Below are positions 46,208 through 55,294 of a stretch of DNA of 64,000 nt, one piece after another. Below the pieces are notes generated by a model. The model was not told the origin of the DNA and searched no databases. It saw nothing but the letters and a program-made list of their open reading frames with translations. Source of the stretch: Oscillospiraceae bacterium (GTDB lineage Bacteria; Bacillota; Clostridia; Oscillospirales; Oscillospiraceae); contig CAJTCG010000002.1 in assembly GCA_910574635.1 (NCBI GenBank), forward strand, positions 1 to 64,000. The letters are read 5' to 3'. A program made the position numbers and the translations under genes. Numbering within the stretch: position 1 is the stretch's first letter; each line of letters starts with the position of its first letter.

Positions 46208-46245
46208 AGTCCTGGCTCCACAACAGGAGCCAGGACTCTTTTTTT
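46208..46245. terminator. Strong hairpin, bidirectional terminator
   Basis: The stem GTCCTGGCTCC / GGAGCCAGGAC is followed by seven T on the plus strand. In the leftward direction the T tract is weaker, so partial read-through into the 46174 gene is possible. Confidence 0.6.
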
Positions 46246-46249
46246 CTTC

Positions 46250-46846
46250 TCAGGCCGCGTCTCCGCCGTCTTCCGGTACATTGGAGTACTCCTCCATCAC
46301 CTGGGTATACAGCTTCTGGTACGCCTCAGGGGTCAGCCGGTAATAGCTGGCAAAGGCGCCGGTCTTGGCGATGTTGTGGTTGGGCATCGTCAGCCGCAGG
46401 GCCTTGGTGTCCGCGTCCAGAACAATCGCGATGCGGTTCAGGGCGATGGATTCATCCACCAGACAGGAAGCAAAGGCCTTCATCTGCCGGTTCTCGGGGA
46501 AACGGTGGATATGGAAGCCAGAGAAAACGGGCTCTGCAGCCTCGGCCTCCAGCGTGACCTCCGCCTCGTTCTTGTCCTCGTCGATGGCTTTCTGGAGGCA
46601 GTCGATAACCGCCGCCGTCATGGCCTGACGGGCCTCGTTGTTGATGGGGTTGTAGATATCCCGGTACACGCCGGACCTGGACTGCTTCGTGGGCATTTTC
46701 AGCCACGGGGTCCCGCCCTCTTCGGCGGACCGCAGCAGACGCATGTCCCGCAGGGTGACGCTCCCGTCAATTTCCACATTCGCATAGGCAAGCACAGGAG
46801 AGGTTCTATCCTTGGGCCGAATGACCCGAATCTTAGTAATAGTCAT
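46250..46846 (-). CDS. spoVG: Tandem SpoVG-domain protein
   Basis: 198 residues with two SpoVG-like domains where normal SpoVG has one (about 85-95 aa). Domain 1: ITKIRVIRP...LAYANVEIDGSVTLRDMRLLR...LKMPTKQSRSGVYRDIYNPINNEARQAMTAAVI. Domain 2 (from about 110): FHIHRFPENRQMKAFASCLVDESIALNRIAIVLD...LTMPNHNI. SpoVG binds nucleic acid and regulates capsule, virulence and sporulation genes. It lies downstream of the giant adhesin gene in the same orientation. The second copy is diverged. Confidence 0.88.
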   Translation of the reverse strand: MTITKIRVIRPKDRTSPVLAYANVEIDGSVTLRDMRLLRSAEEGGTPWLKMPTKQSRSGVYRDIYNPINNEARQAMTAAVIDCLQKAIDEDKNEAEVTLEAEAAEPVFSGFHIHRFPENRQMKAFASCLVDESIALNRIAIVLDADTKALRLTMPNHNIAKTGAFASYYRLTPEAYQKLYTQVMEEYSNVPEDGGDAA

Positions 46847-46979
46847 GGTTGAGAAAACTTCCTTTCTGTATGAACGCCGGATGTTCCGACGGTAGTAGTT
46901 GATTTGGAATCCCTTTCAGGGGAGCCGCCCGGCCCCCGGGAAAGGCCCCGGGAGCCATCTTGCGGCAGTCAGGCCGGTA

Positions 46980-49900
46980 TCAGTAACCGGTCTTGGGGAG
47001 CGTGTTAGGGCGGGAAGCCTTACCAGCCGTGCCGCCAGCGGCAACGGATGTTGTCCAGAGGGCGGAAGCGGTGGCCCAGGACTCACCATACTTGCCGCCG
47101 CACTCGCTACGAAGGATGACCTTGTAGCCGGGAACAGCGTGGGGCAGAATGTACCCGAAGAAGATGGGAGCCTTGGTGGGCTTGAAGCCAGCGGGAACCG
47201 TACCGAACTCGAACCGGATATGCGTCACGTACTCGCCGCCGTTGACGTTGATAGCCAACGAGCTGAGGTCGTACTGATAGGGGCTGGAGGAGTTCAGGCC
47301 GGTAGCCAGGACGCGGTAGTCGTTCTGGTTCGTCTTGTACTTGATGGTGTAGTAGATGGAAGACGACCAGGTGCCGGTGTAGAGAGTGCCGGCCCGCATT
47401 GCGTCTGTCGGAACCGTGATGGTCCAGTAGAAGTTATCCAGGCGCTCAGCGGATTCGTTGTTCACGGCGGGGAAGAGGAACTTCATGTTGGTGCCCGCCG
47501 CCGCAGTGTTGTTGCCGGTAACCTTGTGGGTCACCTTGAGGTTCATGGGGCTGTTCTGGTACTCAGTCCGGACCACGTCATTGTTGATTTTGATGTAGAC
47601 CTCAGTCTCCTTGACCGGCCCGTTGTTATCGGTCATGCCGAAGTAAGCGGGAGCGGTCTTCTGCCGGATGATGTAGCGGCCAATGGGCAGGACGCCGGAG
47701 GCGGCCACGCCGTAGGAGTCGGTCGTAATCGTCGCGACAACGGCAAACGTGAAGGGGTCATAAATCTCAAAGACGCCGCCCTGCAGGTTGGAGCCCTGGG
47801 CAAGGTCCAGAGTCGCGTTGTAAGCAGTAGATGTCAGGTGAACCTGAATCTGTCCGCCCTCCGTATACATCTTCCATGTGATTTCGGTAGTCTCGCCATT
47901 GAGCACGTCAATGGTCTTGGGAACCTTATCCACGGTGTAGCCGCTGGGGACGGAAATCTGCTCCAGAGTGTAGGAGCCATTGGTCACGCTCTGTTTCAGC
48001 GTGATATAGCCCTCGTTGTTGCTGGTGTATTCGTCGACAATCTTGCCGGTGCTGTCTTTCAGCATGACCCGCACTCCGTAGATGGCGGCGCCGGTGGTGC
48101 CGTTCACGAACTTCACGCGGATGCTGGACAGCTGGGTCAGCTGGAAGTCGATGATGGTGGGTGCGTCAGCCTTGACCTCAACCCTGCGCTCGACGCAGAG
48201 TGTAAAGTTCTTATACCCCTCCGGCAGCTCCGTCATCTTGATGACATACCAGCCGGGTTCCAGGGTGGCATAGGCGATGCCCACGCTATCGGAAGTGAAG
48301 GTGCCAACGATGGTCCCTTCCAGAGTGGTGATTTGGTACTTGACGCCAGCGACCATCTCCCCGGTCTGCTTCACGGAAGTGCGAATCTGCACGCCATAGG
48401 TCTTGCCGTGGTAGAATTTCACGGTCGCGGTGCCGTTGCTGGAAATCTCGATGGACTGAGAGTCCTCGGAGCCAATAGTGTAGCCACTGGGCGGAGTAAT
48501 CTCTTTGATGACGTACCAGCCGGGCTCCAGGGAGTCCACGGTCAGCAGGCCATTCGCATCAGTGGTGTAGTTGCCGACGAGTTCGCCGTTCTGCTTGGTG
48601 ATGGTGACCTTCATGCCCGGCAGGCCGACTTCCTTGTTGTCAAGGGAGAAGACCTGGAGGAGCCCTCTGGCCACGAACTCAAACTTCACAGTGACAGCGA
48701 CTCCGTCCTTGATTTCGACGGTTTGCTCGGTGGTCACGGCGGTATAGCCGTTCTCAGCCTTGATAACCTTCAAAACGTAGAAGCCAGCGGTCAGCTTATC
48801 AGTCTGAATCACTCCAGTGGTATCGGATGTGTAGGTGTTCACAAGCACGCCATTCTGCTGCCAGACCTCGATAACGACGCCGGACAGGGGAGCCTGGGTG
48901 TCCTTGTCGACCGTCTGGATGGTGATGCCCGCGTTGGGCGTATCCTGGAAGGTGACGTGGGCCTCAGTGCCAACCTTGACATGGACGAGCTTGGCTTCTT
49001 CGTCAATGGCGTAGCCGGTGGGAGCTTTCAGCTCCTCGACGGAGTACATGCCCTCGGTCAGCCCGGAAACCAGGGCCAGACCGTTGGAATCTGTCTCGTA
49101 TTCGCCGATGACGATGTTATCGGAATTGCGGGTGACCTGGAATCTCGCGCCGGCCAGCGTCTCGCCGGTCAGACGGTCCACCTTTTCGATGACGAGTCCG
49201 GCTGTGTAGTCCTTGAACACCACAATAGTGGTCTCCCCGGAAACAACAATGCCTTCTTTCTCGGCGTCGACGATGGTGTATTTGTCAGGCGCGTAGGTCT
49301 GTTTAATGATGTACCGGCCCGGGAGCAGGCTGCCCCAGACAATGGAGCCGGAATTGTCGGTGACGCCCTCAGCAATCAGCTTGCCGGTCTCAGCGTAGTA
49401 CAGCTGGAATCGGCCGCCTTCGAGCTTGTGGCCGTCAGCCTGGTCCTCCAGACGGATAACCAGGGAGCCCATGGCCGCGTCAACGAACTCGACACGGTTA
49501 ATGACTCCAACCTTGACCGTGATGGTCTTGGGAGTCTCGCTGGCGGAGTAGCCCTCCGGGGCGGACATCTCAGTCACAATGTAGTGTCCGGGAGGGATGG
49601 GGCGGACAATTGCCTCACCCTGGGCGTCGGTGGTATAGGTGCCGATGAAGTCTCTGTCCGCCGTTTCAACCTTGAAGACCGCTCCGGCGATTCCCTTCTT
49701 GTTGCCAGCGTCACCCTTGAAGATGACCAGCTCGCAGGCAGGGTTATCGCGGACTACCAGGGGAACAATCTTCCCGGCCGTCACCTCCACGCGGAACACT
49801 TCGTCATTGAGGAGGTAGTTGTCGGGGGCTTTGGTTTCTTTGACGTAGTACACACCGGGCTCCACAGCAAAGATGGGGTCGCCTGCGGTATCGGTGGTGA

Positions 49901-52900
49901 ACTCGCCAACGACCTTGCCCTCGGCGGTCCGAATCTCGAACTTAGCGCCCATCAGGGGAGTATCGTCCACGGCGGACAGCTTGGTAATCATGATGCCCGT
50001 CAGCGGGACGTTCTCGACCTTGAGCTTTGCGGGGTGGTCGTAGAGGACCTGAACATGGTGATGGGTCTCGTCCAGGATGTACCCCTCCGGCGCTTTCGAT
50101 TCTTTGACAATGTAGTTTCCAGCCGGCAGGGGCTCCGTAAAAGCGATGCCCGTCTTGTCGGTGGTATACACGCCCAGGAGCTTCTCGCAGTTCAGGGTGT
50201 ACAGCTCAAACTCAGCTCCGGCCAGGTACTTTCCGGTCACGGAATCGGTTTTGAGGATTTCGATAGAGGTTCCTTTGTGGTTCTCAATCGTCACAACGGG
50301 ATACTCGCCCTCTGGGACGATAACCTTGGTGTCTTCCGTGCAGATAGCGTAGCCGGTGGGGGCTTTCTTCTCGACCAGGAAGTACACGCCGGGCTCCACA
50401 TTGGTGGTGACGAAGGAACCGCTGACGTCGGTGGTGTAGGTGTCAATCAGCTTGTTGTCGGCCGTCCGCAGCTCGAACTCCGCGCCGGCCAGGGGCTCAC
50501 GGGAGGTCGCATCCACCTTATGGACCGTGATACCGCTCTGCTTGGTGTTGGGAACGGTGACAGAGGCAGGTTTGCCCTCGACAATCTCCACGAGGTTTTC
50601 CTTCTCGTTGAGGACGTAGCCATCCGGGGCCTTGGTCTCGACGACCTTGTACCATCCAGGGGCGATGTCGGTGAGAGTTGCCACGCCGCTGCTGTTGGTG
50701 GTAATGGTTTTCAGCACGGAGTTCTTCATGTCGCGGACCTCGAACTCGGCGCCGGCCAGAGGCAGCTTGGACTCGGAATCAATCTTATTGACCGTCAATC
50801 CAGCCTTCTGGTAGTTATCCAGGTAGACGTAGGTGACCTTGAAGTCCTCCACGAAAACCCGGTGGTCAGTGCTGTCCAGGAGGTAGCCCTCGGGGGCTTT
50901 TGTCTCCCGGAGGATGTACCAGCCGGAGTCCAAATCCGGAACCCGGATATAGCCGTCCAGGCCAGTGGTAAGCGGCTCTTTGCCAATCAGCTCGCCGTCC
51001 AGCGTCCGAAGCTCGAACACCGCGCCAGCCAGAGGCAGCCCGCTGATAGCGTCCCGTTTCAGGACCGCGATTCCGCCGGGCTTGTTGTTGCGGAACAACA
51101 TAGTCTCAGTCCGGCCCTCATCCAGATAAACGTTCTGGGGAGTGGAGTTCAGCAGGTAGCCCGGGGGCGCCTCAATCTCAGTAACCACGTAGGTACCGGG
51201 AAGGAGGTCGGTAAGGGATGCCAGACCGTCCTCGCCAGTCACAAGGCGCTCCTTAATGACCCTTCCGTCACTCAGGGTGACCTTGTAAACAGCGTTGGCC
51301 AAACCGATGTGGGTCTGGGCGTCCTCCTTGCGGATGAAGAGGTTCGTCTTTCCGTCATTGTAGAAGACCTTGAAAACAGGCTCCGTCTGACCGCGGCGAA
51401 TCTCGAAGGTCTGGGGAACGGGGTCGATGATGTGGCCATCCGGGGCCTCGACCTCAGTGATGACGTACGCACCGGGCTCCAAACCCGCCAGCGTGCCAAT
51501 GCCGTTGGGGCCGGTCTCAACCGTCGCGATGTAGTTGCCGCCAGCCGTGGTAATCTCGAAGAGAGCACCGGGCAGGGGCAAGCCAGTCTGAGCATCCTTT
51601 TTCAGGATAATCAACTGGGTATCCTGATAGTTCTCATAGGTGACGGTGACAGGCTCGTGCTTGTTCACGATTTGAACCAGCCGGGGCTCACTGTCGATAA
51701 CGTAGCCGTCGGGAACGGCGGTCTCGGTGATTTGGTACCAGCCGGGCTCGCAGTCGGGCAGGTAAATGAGTCCGTTTGCGTCGGTGACGTAGGTACGGGG
51801 GTCATTTGTGGTGCCATTGGGGCTGTCGGCGGTGCCAAGGAAGCGGACTTCGAAGGAAACTCCTTCCAGGTTCTGGCGGGTCGTCGCGTCCAGCTTCCGA
51901 ATCAGGAGGCCCTGCTCGGGAGCGTTGAGGAACTCGATATCGATAACCCGGTCACTGTAAGATGTGATGGTCACATCCTGCCAGTTGGGGTCCGCGAGGC
52001 TGTATCCGGTCGGGGGAACGGTTTCCGTGACGCGGTAGGTGCCGTTGGGCAGGTCCTTGAACGTCAGCTGGCCGTTGCCATCCGTCTTGCCTTCCCGGTG
52101 GATGGGACCGCCCTTGGGATTCTCCAGGTTAATGGAGTCCAGCGTGAAGGTGGCGTCCGCCAGGGTCCAGGTGTTGGAACTGTCTCGCTTGGTGATGCGC
52201 AGGTCGCGGAAGTGGGTGTCCTTGAATACGAACTCCGCGTAGGACTGGCCCCATTTCAGGGTCTGCGTCTGGGTGTAGTCGCCGGTCGCGTCCTGCTTAT
52301 CCTTGTTGTACTTGTCTGGCATCTCCTCTTCCTGAACCGTAATGGTCCAGTTGTCGAAGTTGTTCTCGTCAAGGAACCGGGCGTAGGTATCGTAGTCAAT
52401 GGTGATAACACCAAAGTCGTCCGTAACCTTGGTTCCGATGTCCTTGCCGTCAATCCAAATCTTGAATGTGGTGTTGGGAAGGGGTTCGCCCGTCTCCCGG
52501 TCCCGCTTCAAGATACGGATATAGGGATACTTGGTATCCGTAAAGGTGAAGGTCTTGAGCGTCTCGCCCTGGTGCAGTTCAGCCTCCTGCCAGTTGTCAT
52601 CGTCCAGCAGGTAGCCGTCAGGGGCGGTGATTTCACGAACGGAAACGGTCCAGGACTCAGCATCCTTGGGCTGCAGGAACTCGCCATACTCGGCGTAGGT
52701 GAGGTGAATCTTGCCGTTGGCATCCGTCTTGAAGGTGTCAATGGTCTGCGCGTTAATCCGAACCTCGAAGGTGGCACCAGCCAGACCCTTGCCGGTCTCC
52801 CTGGAGATTTTCTCAATCTCGATATCGGGGTACTGATAGTTGGTCACGGCCAGCACGTACTGCTCAACCGTGTCGCCTTCCTCGAACAGCCAAAGGTTGT

Positions 52901-54530
52901 GAACGGGGTTGGCGGGGAGCAGGTAACCAGCCGGTGCATTTGTTTCGGTAAAGGTGTACAGGCCGGGCAGGATGCCAGTGCCGTTTTCGCCTTCCAAAAC
53001 AACGGAGCCATCAGGGCCAGTGGTTACGGAACCCAGGTCCTGGCCGTCACGCTCTACTTTGAACACGGCGCCCTCAAGGCCCTTGCCGCTGGGGTCCTGC
53101 TTAATGAGCTTGATGGTACGGAACTTCTCGTTGACGAACACGAGGTCGCCGGAGCAGTCGCCGTTTTCGTACAGGTCAATATGCCGGGTTTCGTCAACAG
53201 GGCGGTAGCCGGCAGGGGCCTGAATCTCCCGAATGGTGTAGTGACCGGGGGGAATGTAGTTGGGGAGGTCAGGGCTGACCCACTGAATGGGAATCTCGCC
53301 GTTGGACTGGCTGGTCCGCTCCTCGTGGACCCGCTGGCCGCCACCTTCCTCGCCGCCGTCAGCCTCGCCTTCAATAAGGAATACGGCACCAGGGATGCCC
53401 TTGCCATACTGGTCAACCTTGCGGAAGGAGCCGTCACCAGGGTCAGGTTCGTCGGAGTAGTTCACGATGGCCTTGCCGGAGACGAGAACAGCCTTAGATT
53501 TAGTATTATTGGCGGTAGTCATCGATGTTGCGTAAGGAGTATCGTCGAGTTCGCAGCCAGGAGGAGGAGTGAGTTCCTTGACGATGACATTCATAGAGGT
53601 TTTGCCGGTGTCAAGTCGCTTGTTCCAGTAGGCAAACCCATCAGAACCAGTGGTAATTCTGTCCATGGGCTCACCACTTGTATCGGCACCCTCATCATAG
53701 ATGCCAAATACGGCACCAGCCAAAGGCTTACCCTTGCTGTCTACCTTCTGAACTTTGAGCCAGACCTCATCAGGGTCATTGACATCGGGGTCTGGCTCCA
53801 GAGGCATAATCAAGGGCTGATAGGTGTTGTCACGGTAGTAAACGACGTAATCCAGGTGTTTGACTTCCTTCTTAATCCAGGGAATAATCACGGCCTCTTT
53901 GAGGCTCGAAAGCATCTCGGTTGGAGTCCTGTTGTAGGATGGATTGACGGTTTTAGCTGCTTTTACAGCCTCTTCCGCAACCTCCATGAGGAAGTTATCG
54001 TGCATGCCGGCCTGAATTTCCTCGGCTGTAGCGTTCATGAGGAAATTGTACCGGGAGCCGGTGCCGCGCATCAGCCAAATGGCCGCCTGACACCACGCAT
54101 TTGTAACGGGGTCATCGCTGCCCTTGGAAAAGTAGTAGTCCGCGAAAATCATGTACGGCGAGCGCATAGGGCCGTCAGCCTTCGCGTAGTTGCTTCCATC
54201 TATCAGGGTCTGGATATTCCAGGTACCGGCTTTCAGCGCCTTTCCATGCGCCCCGCAGAACACAGTTTGGTAGTTCCCATTTCCCGTGTTCACCCTGATA
54301 GTGTGAATTGTGCAGCCCTCTCCGAGCAACGGAGAGCTGTAAGAGCCATACTTGTGATAGCTCCCCGAATCAACCCGGACAGTCTTGGGAATGTCCGTTC
54401 GGATATCGGCTGCAGAGGCCGGAATGGGCAGAATCCCGAGAGTCAGGATAAGCGCCATAAAGAGGGAAAGCATCCTCGTGGGGAAATGCCTCCCAATGGA
54501 AGGGAAATTCCCTCCGGTTGCAGTTCTCAT
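46980..54530 (-). CDS. Giant thioester/SpaA-repeat surface adhesin, 2516 aa
   Basis: Signal peptide (MLSLFMALILTLGILPIPASA, about residues 20-40). Then a thioester-type domain (YQTVFCGAHGKALK; CQAAIWLMRG near 155) that in relatives forms a Cys-Gln bond for covalent host binding. I count 22 tandem SpaA/Cna-B repeats of about 85 residues from about residue 270, each with K-x-D near the start and an E-T-x-A-P-x-G-Y end, which usually carry Lys-Asn isopeptide bonds. A C-terminal domain of about 190 residues follows. The chain stops at LPKTGY with no membrane helix or basic tail. GGAGG precedes ATG 54530. Confidence 0.93.
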   Translation of the reverse strand: MRTATGGNFPSIGRHFPTRMLSLFMALILTLGILPIPASAADIRTDIPKTVRVDSGSYHKYGSYSSPLLGEGCTIHTIRVNTGNGNYQTVFCGAHGKALKAGTWNIQTLIDGSNYAKADGPMRSPYMIFADYYFSKGSDDPVTNAWCQAAIWLMRGTGSRYNFLMNATAEEIQAGMHDNFLMEVAEEAVKAAKTVNPSYNRTPTEMLSSLKEAVIIPWIKKEVKHLDYVVYYRDNTYQPLIMPLEPDPDVNDPDEVWLKVQKVDSKGKPLAGAVFGIYDEGADTSGEPMDRITTGSDGFAYWNKRLDTGKTSMNVIVKELTPPPGCELDDTPYATSMTTANNTKSKAVLVSGKAIVNYSDEPDPGDGSFRKVDQYGKGIPGAVFLIEGEADGGEEGGGQRVHEERTSQSNGEIPIQWVSPDLPNYIPPGHYTIREIQAPAGYRPVDETRHIDLYENGDCSGDLVFVNEKFRTIKLIKQDPSGKGLEGAVFKVERDGQDLGSVTTGPDGSVVLEGENGTGILPGLYTFTETNAPAGYLLPANPVHNLWLFEEGDTVEQYVLAVTNYQYPDIEIEKISRETGKGLAGATFEVRINAQTIDTFKTDANGKIHLTYAEYGEFLQPKDAESWTVSVREITAPDGYLLDDDNWQEAELHQGETLKTFTFTDTKYPYIRILKRDRETGEPLPNTTFKIWIDGKDIGTKVTDDFGVITIDYDTYARFLDENNFDNWTITVQEEEMPDKYNKDKQDATGDYTQTQTLKWGQSYAEFVFKDTHFRDLRITKRDSSNTWTLADATFTLDSINLENPKGGPIHREGKTDGNGQLTFKDLPNGTYRVTETVPPTGYSLADPNWQDVTITSYSDRVIDIEFLNAPEQGLLIRKLDATTRQNLEGVSFEVRFLGTADSPNGTTNDPRTYVTDANGLIYLPDCEPGWYQITETAVPDGYVIDSEPRLVQIVNKHEPVTVTYENYQDTQLIILKKDAQTGLPLPGALFEITTAGGNYIATVETGPNGIGTLAGLEPGAYVITEVEAPDGHIIDPVPQTFEIRRGQTEPVFKVFYNDGKTNLFIRKEDAQTHIGLANAVYKVTLSDGRVIKERLVTGEDGLASLTDLLPGTYVVTEIEAPPGYLLNSTPQNVYLDEGRTETMLFRNNKPGGIAVLKRDAISGLPLAGAVFELRTLDGELIGKEPLTTGLDGYIRVPDLDSGWYILRETKAPEGYLLDSTDHRVFVEDFKVTYVYLDNYQKAGLTVNKIDSESKLPLAGAEFEVRDMKNSVLKTITTNSSGVATLTDIAPGWYKVVETKAPDGYVLNEKENLVEIVEGKPASVTVPNTKQSGITVHKVDATSREPLAGAEFELRTADNKLIDTYTTDVSGSFVTTNVEPGVYFLVEKKAPTGYAICTEDTKVIVPEGEYPVVTIENHKGTSIEILKTDSVTGKYLAGAEFELYTLNCEKLLGVYTTDKTGIAFTEPLPAGNYIVKESKAPEGYILDETHHHVQVLYDHPAKLKVENVPLTGIMITKLSAVDDTPLMGAKFEIRTAEGKVVGEFTTDTAGDPIFAVEPGVYYVKETKAPDNYLLNDEVFRVEVTAGKIVPLVVRDNPACELVIFKGDAGNKKGIAGAVFKVETADRDFIGTYTTDAQGEAIVRPIPPGHYIVTEMSAPEGYSASETPKTITVKVGVINRVEFVDAAMGSLVIRLEDQADGHKLEGGRFQLYYAETGKLIAEGVTDNSGSIVWGSLLPGRYIIKQTYAPDKYTIVDAEKEGIVVSGETTIVVFKDYTAGLVIEKVDRLTGETLAGARFQVTRNSDNIVIGEYETDSNGLALVSGLTEGMYSVEELKAPTGYAIDEEAKLVHVKVGTEAHVTFQDTPNAGITIQTVDKDTQAPLSGVVIEVWQQNGVLVNTYTSDTTGVIQTDKLTAGFYVLKVIKAENGYTAVTTEQTVEIKDGVAVTVKFEFVARGLLQVFSLDNKEVGLPGMKVTITKQNGELVGNYTTDANGLLTVDSLEPGWYVIKEITPPSGYTIGSEDSQSIEISSNGTATVKFYHGKTYGVQIRTSVKQTGEMVAGVKYQITTLEGTIVGTFTSDSVGIAYATLEPGWYVIKMTELPEGYKNFTLCVERRVEVKADAPTIIDFQLTQLSSIRVKFVNGTTGAAIYGVRVMLKDSTGKIVDEYTSNNEGYITLKQSVTNGSYTLEQISVPSGYTVDKVPKTIDVLNGETTEITWKMYTEGGQIQVHLTSTAYNATLDLAQGSNLQGGVFEIYDPFTFAVVATITTDSYGVAASGVLPIGRYIIRQKTAPAYFGMTDNNGPVKETEVYIKINNDVVRTEYQNSPMNLKVTHKVTGNNTAAAGTNMKFLFPAVNNESAERLDNFYWTITVPTDAMRAGTLYTGTWSSSIYYTIKYKTNQNDYRVLATGLNSSSPYQYDLSSLAINVNGGEYVTHIRFEFGTVPAGFKPTKAPIFFGYILPHAVPGYKVILRSECGGKYGESWATASALWTTSVAAGGTAGKASRPNTLPKTGY

Positions 54531-54718
54531 GTTTTAGGTTCCTCCTTTTTTGGTCATAGATTTGTTGAGGTTCTTGTGGATGGCGGTAAAATCCGCCCTG
54601 CAGATTTGGCCAATGGCCAGTGTATCAACCAGGGTCAATGTGCATTTTAAGTCACCTCGCTTCCTTGTAATGAGCACCTTGCTGGCACCGCAATGCACGG
54701 AGCCGGGTGTGTGTCAAT

Positions 54719-54747
54719 ATGATATGCAGAGCCGGGGAAAACGATTT
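54719..54747 (-). promoter_or_regulatory. GAAT/GCATA-type promoter of giant adhesin
   Basis: Leftward: AAATCG, 17-nt spacer ending in TGCA, TATCAT. The leader to ATG 54530 is about 180 bases. Confidence 0.6.
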
Positions 54748-54832
54748 CGGGGGACTTTCAGCCACCCCAGGCCTTTTTAGAAAAGACTGCTTCCCCAGCG
54801 TGGCTGAAAGCCACCTCACCAGTTGATGACTT

Positions 54833-54861
54833 ATGATATGCGAACCGCAGAAAAGCTATAA
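54833..54861 (-). promoter_or_regulatory. Second, weaker GCATA-type promoter
   Basis: Leftward: TTATAG, 17-nt spacer ending in CGCA, TATCAT. Its transcript would start with the GTGGCT-type hairpin. Confidence 0.35.
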
Positions 54862-54902
54862 CGACCCTAGAAGAACCACTTGAATAGGGTAAAATACAGC
54901 GG

Positions 54903-54962
54903 TTGGCAAAAGAGAATACGTCTGACGCATAAGACGAGGTTGCCTGGGGCTCGACACAGATA
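54903..54962. repeat. Palindromic element, degenerate left half
   Basis: TTGGCAAAAGAGAATACG followed by GGGGCTCGACACAGATAC. Confidence 0.5.
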
Positions 54963-54987
54963 CATAGATAATCTAGGCATAATAAGA

Positions 54988-55022
54988 AAAGAAAAAGCCC
55001 ACCTCCCGAAGGAGGTGGGGCA
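54988..55022 (-). terminator. Rho-independent terminator
   Basis: In the leftward direction, GCCCCACCTCC / GGAGGTGGGC is followed by TTTTTC. Confidence 0.6.
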
Positions 55023-55294
55023 AATAAGGGTGGCTGGGATTCGCTAGAAGAAGTTGTTGGAATATATTGAAAATGGTCGTCCTATCTGGTATGATGCTGT
55101 AAAAGAAAAGAGAATGCGAAGTGACTCTTATGCTTGGGATTGTAGCGCTTTTGCAATCCTGAATAATTTTTCTTTGGTCGTAACACTCCTCCTCGTATAA
55201 TAGGGATAAGGAGGATATATGCAAAAGCACAGAAATTAAATCGGGAGAGAAGACTACAGCCCTGACCATCTGGTCAGGGCTGGGCTCTTTTGAA

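Larger units (their letters stand above)
54531..55294. other. Upstream region of the giant adhesin and beyond
   Basis: It holds two leftward promoters (54719-54747 and a weak one at 54833-54861), a long hairpin with TTCAGCCAC / GTGGCTGAA arms (about 54757-54812), a truncated palindromic element (54903-54962) and two terminator-like stems (54988-55022; 55256-55281). On the plus strand a frame near 55037-55195 (KLLEYIENGRPIWYDAVKEKRMRSD) looks like a gene fragment without a start. No intact gene is supported. Confidence 0.5.

Noticed and set aside
46899-54650. An equally long open frame (about 2580 codons) on the plus strand, opposite the adhesin gene.
   Set aside because: It mirrors the codon bias of the repeats. 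It has no signal peptide, no ribosome site and no family features, while the minus strand encodes perfect SpaA repeats.
55037-55195. A possible small gene on the plus strand near the adhesin promoter.
   Set aside because: An in-frame stop directly precedes it, it lacks a proper start, and it ends abruptly. It is probably a fragment.
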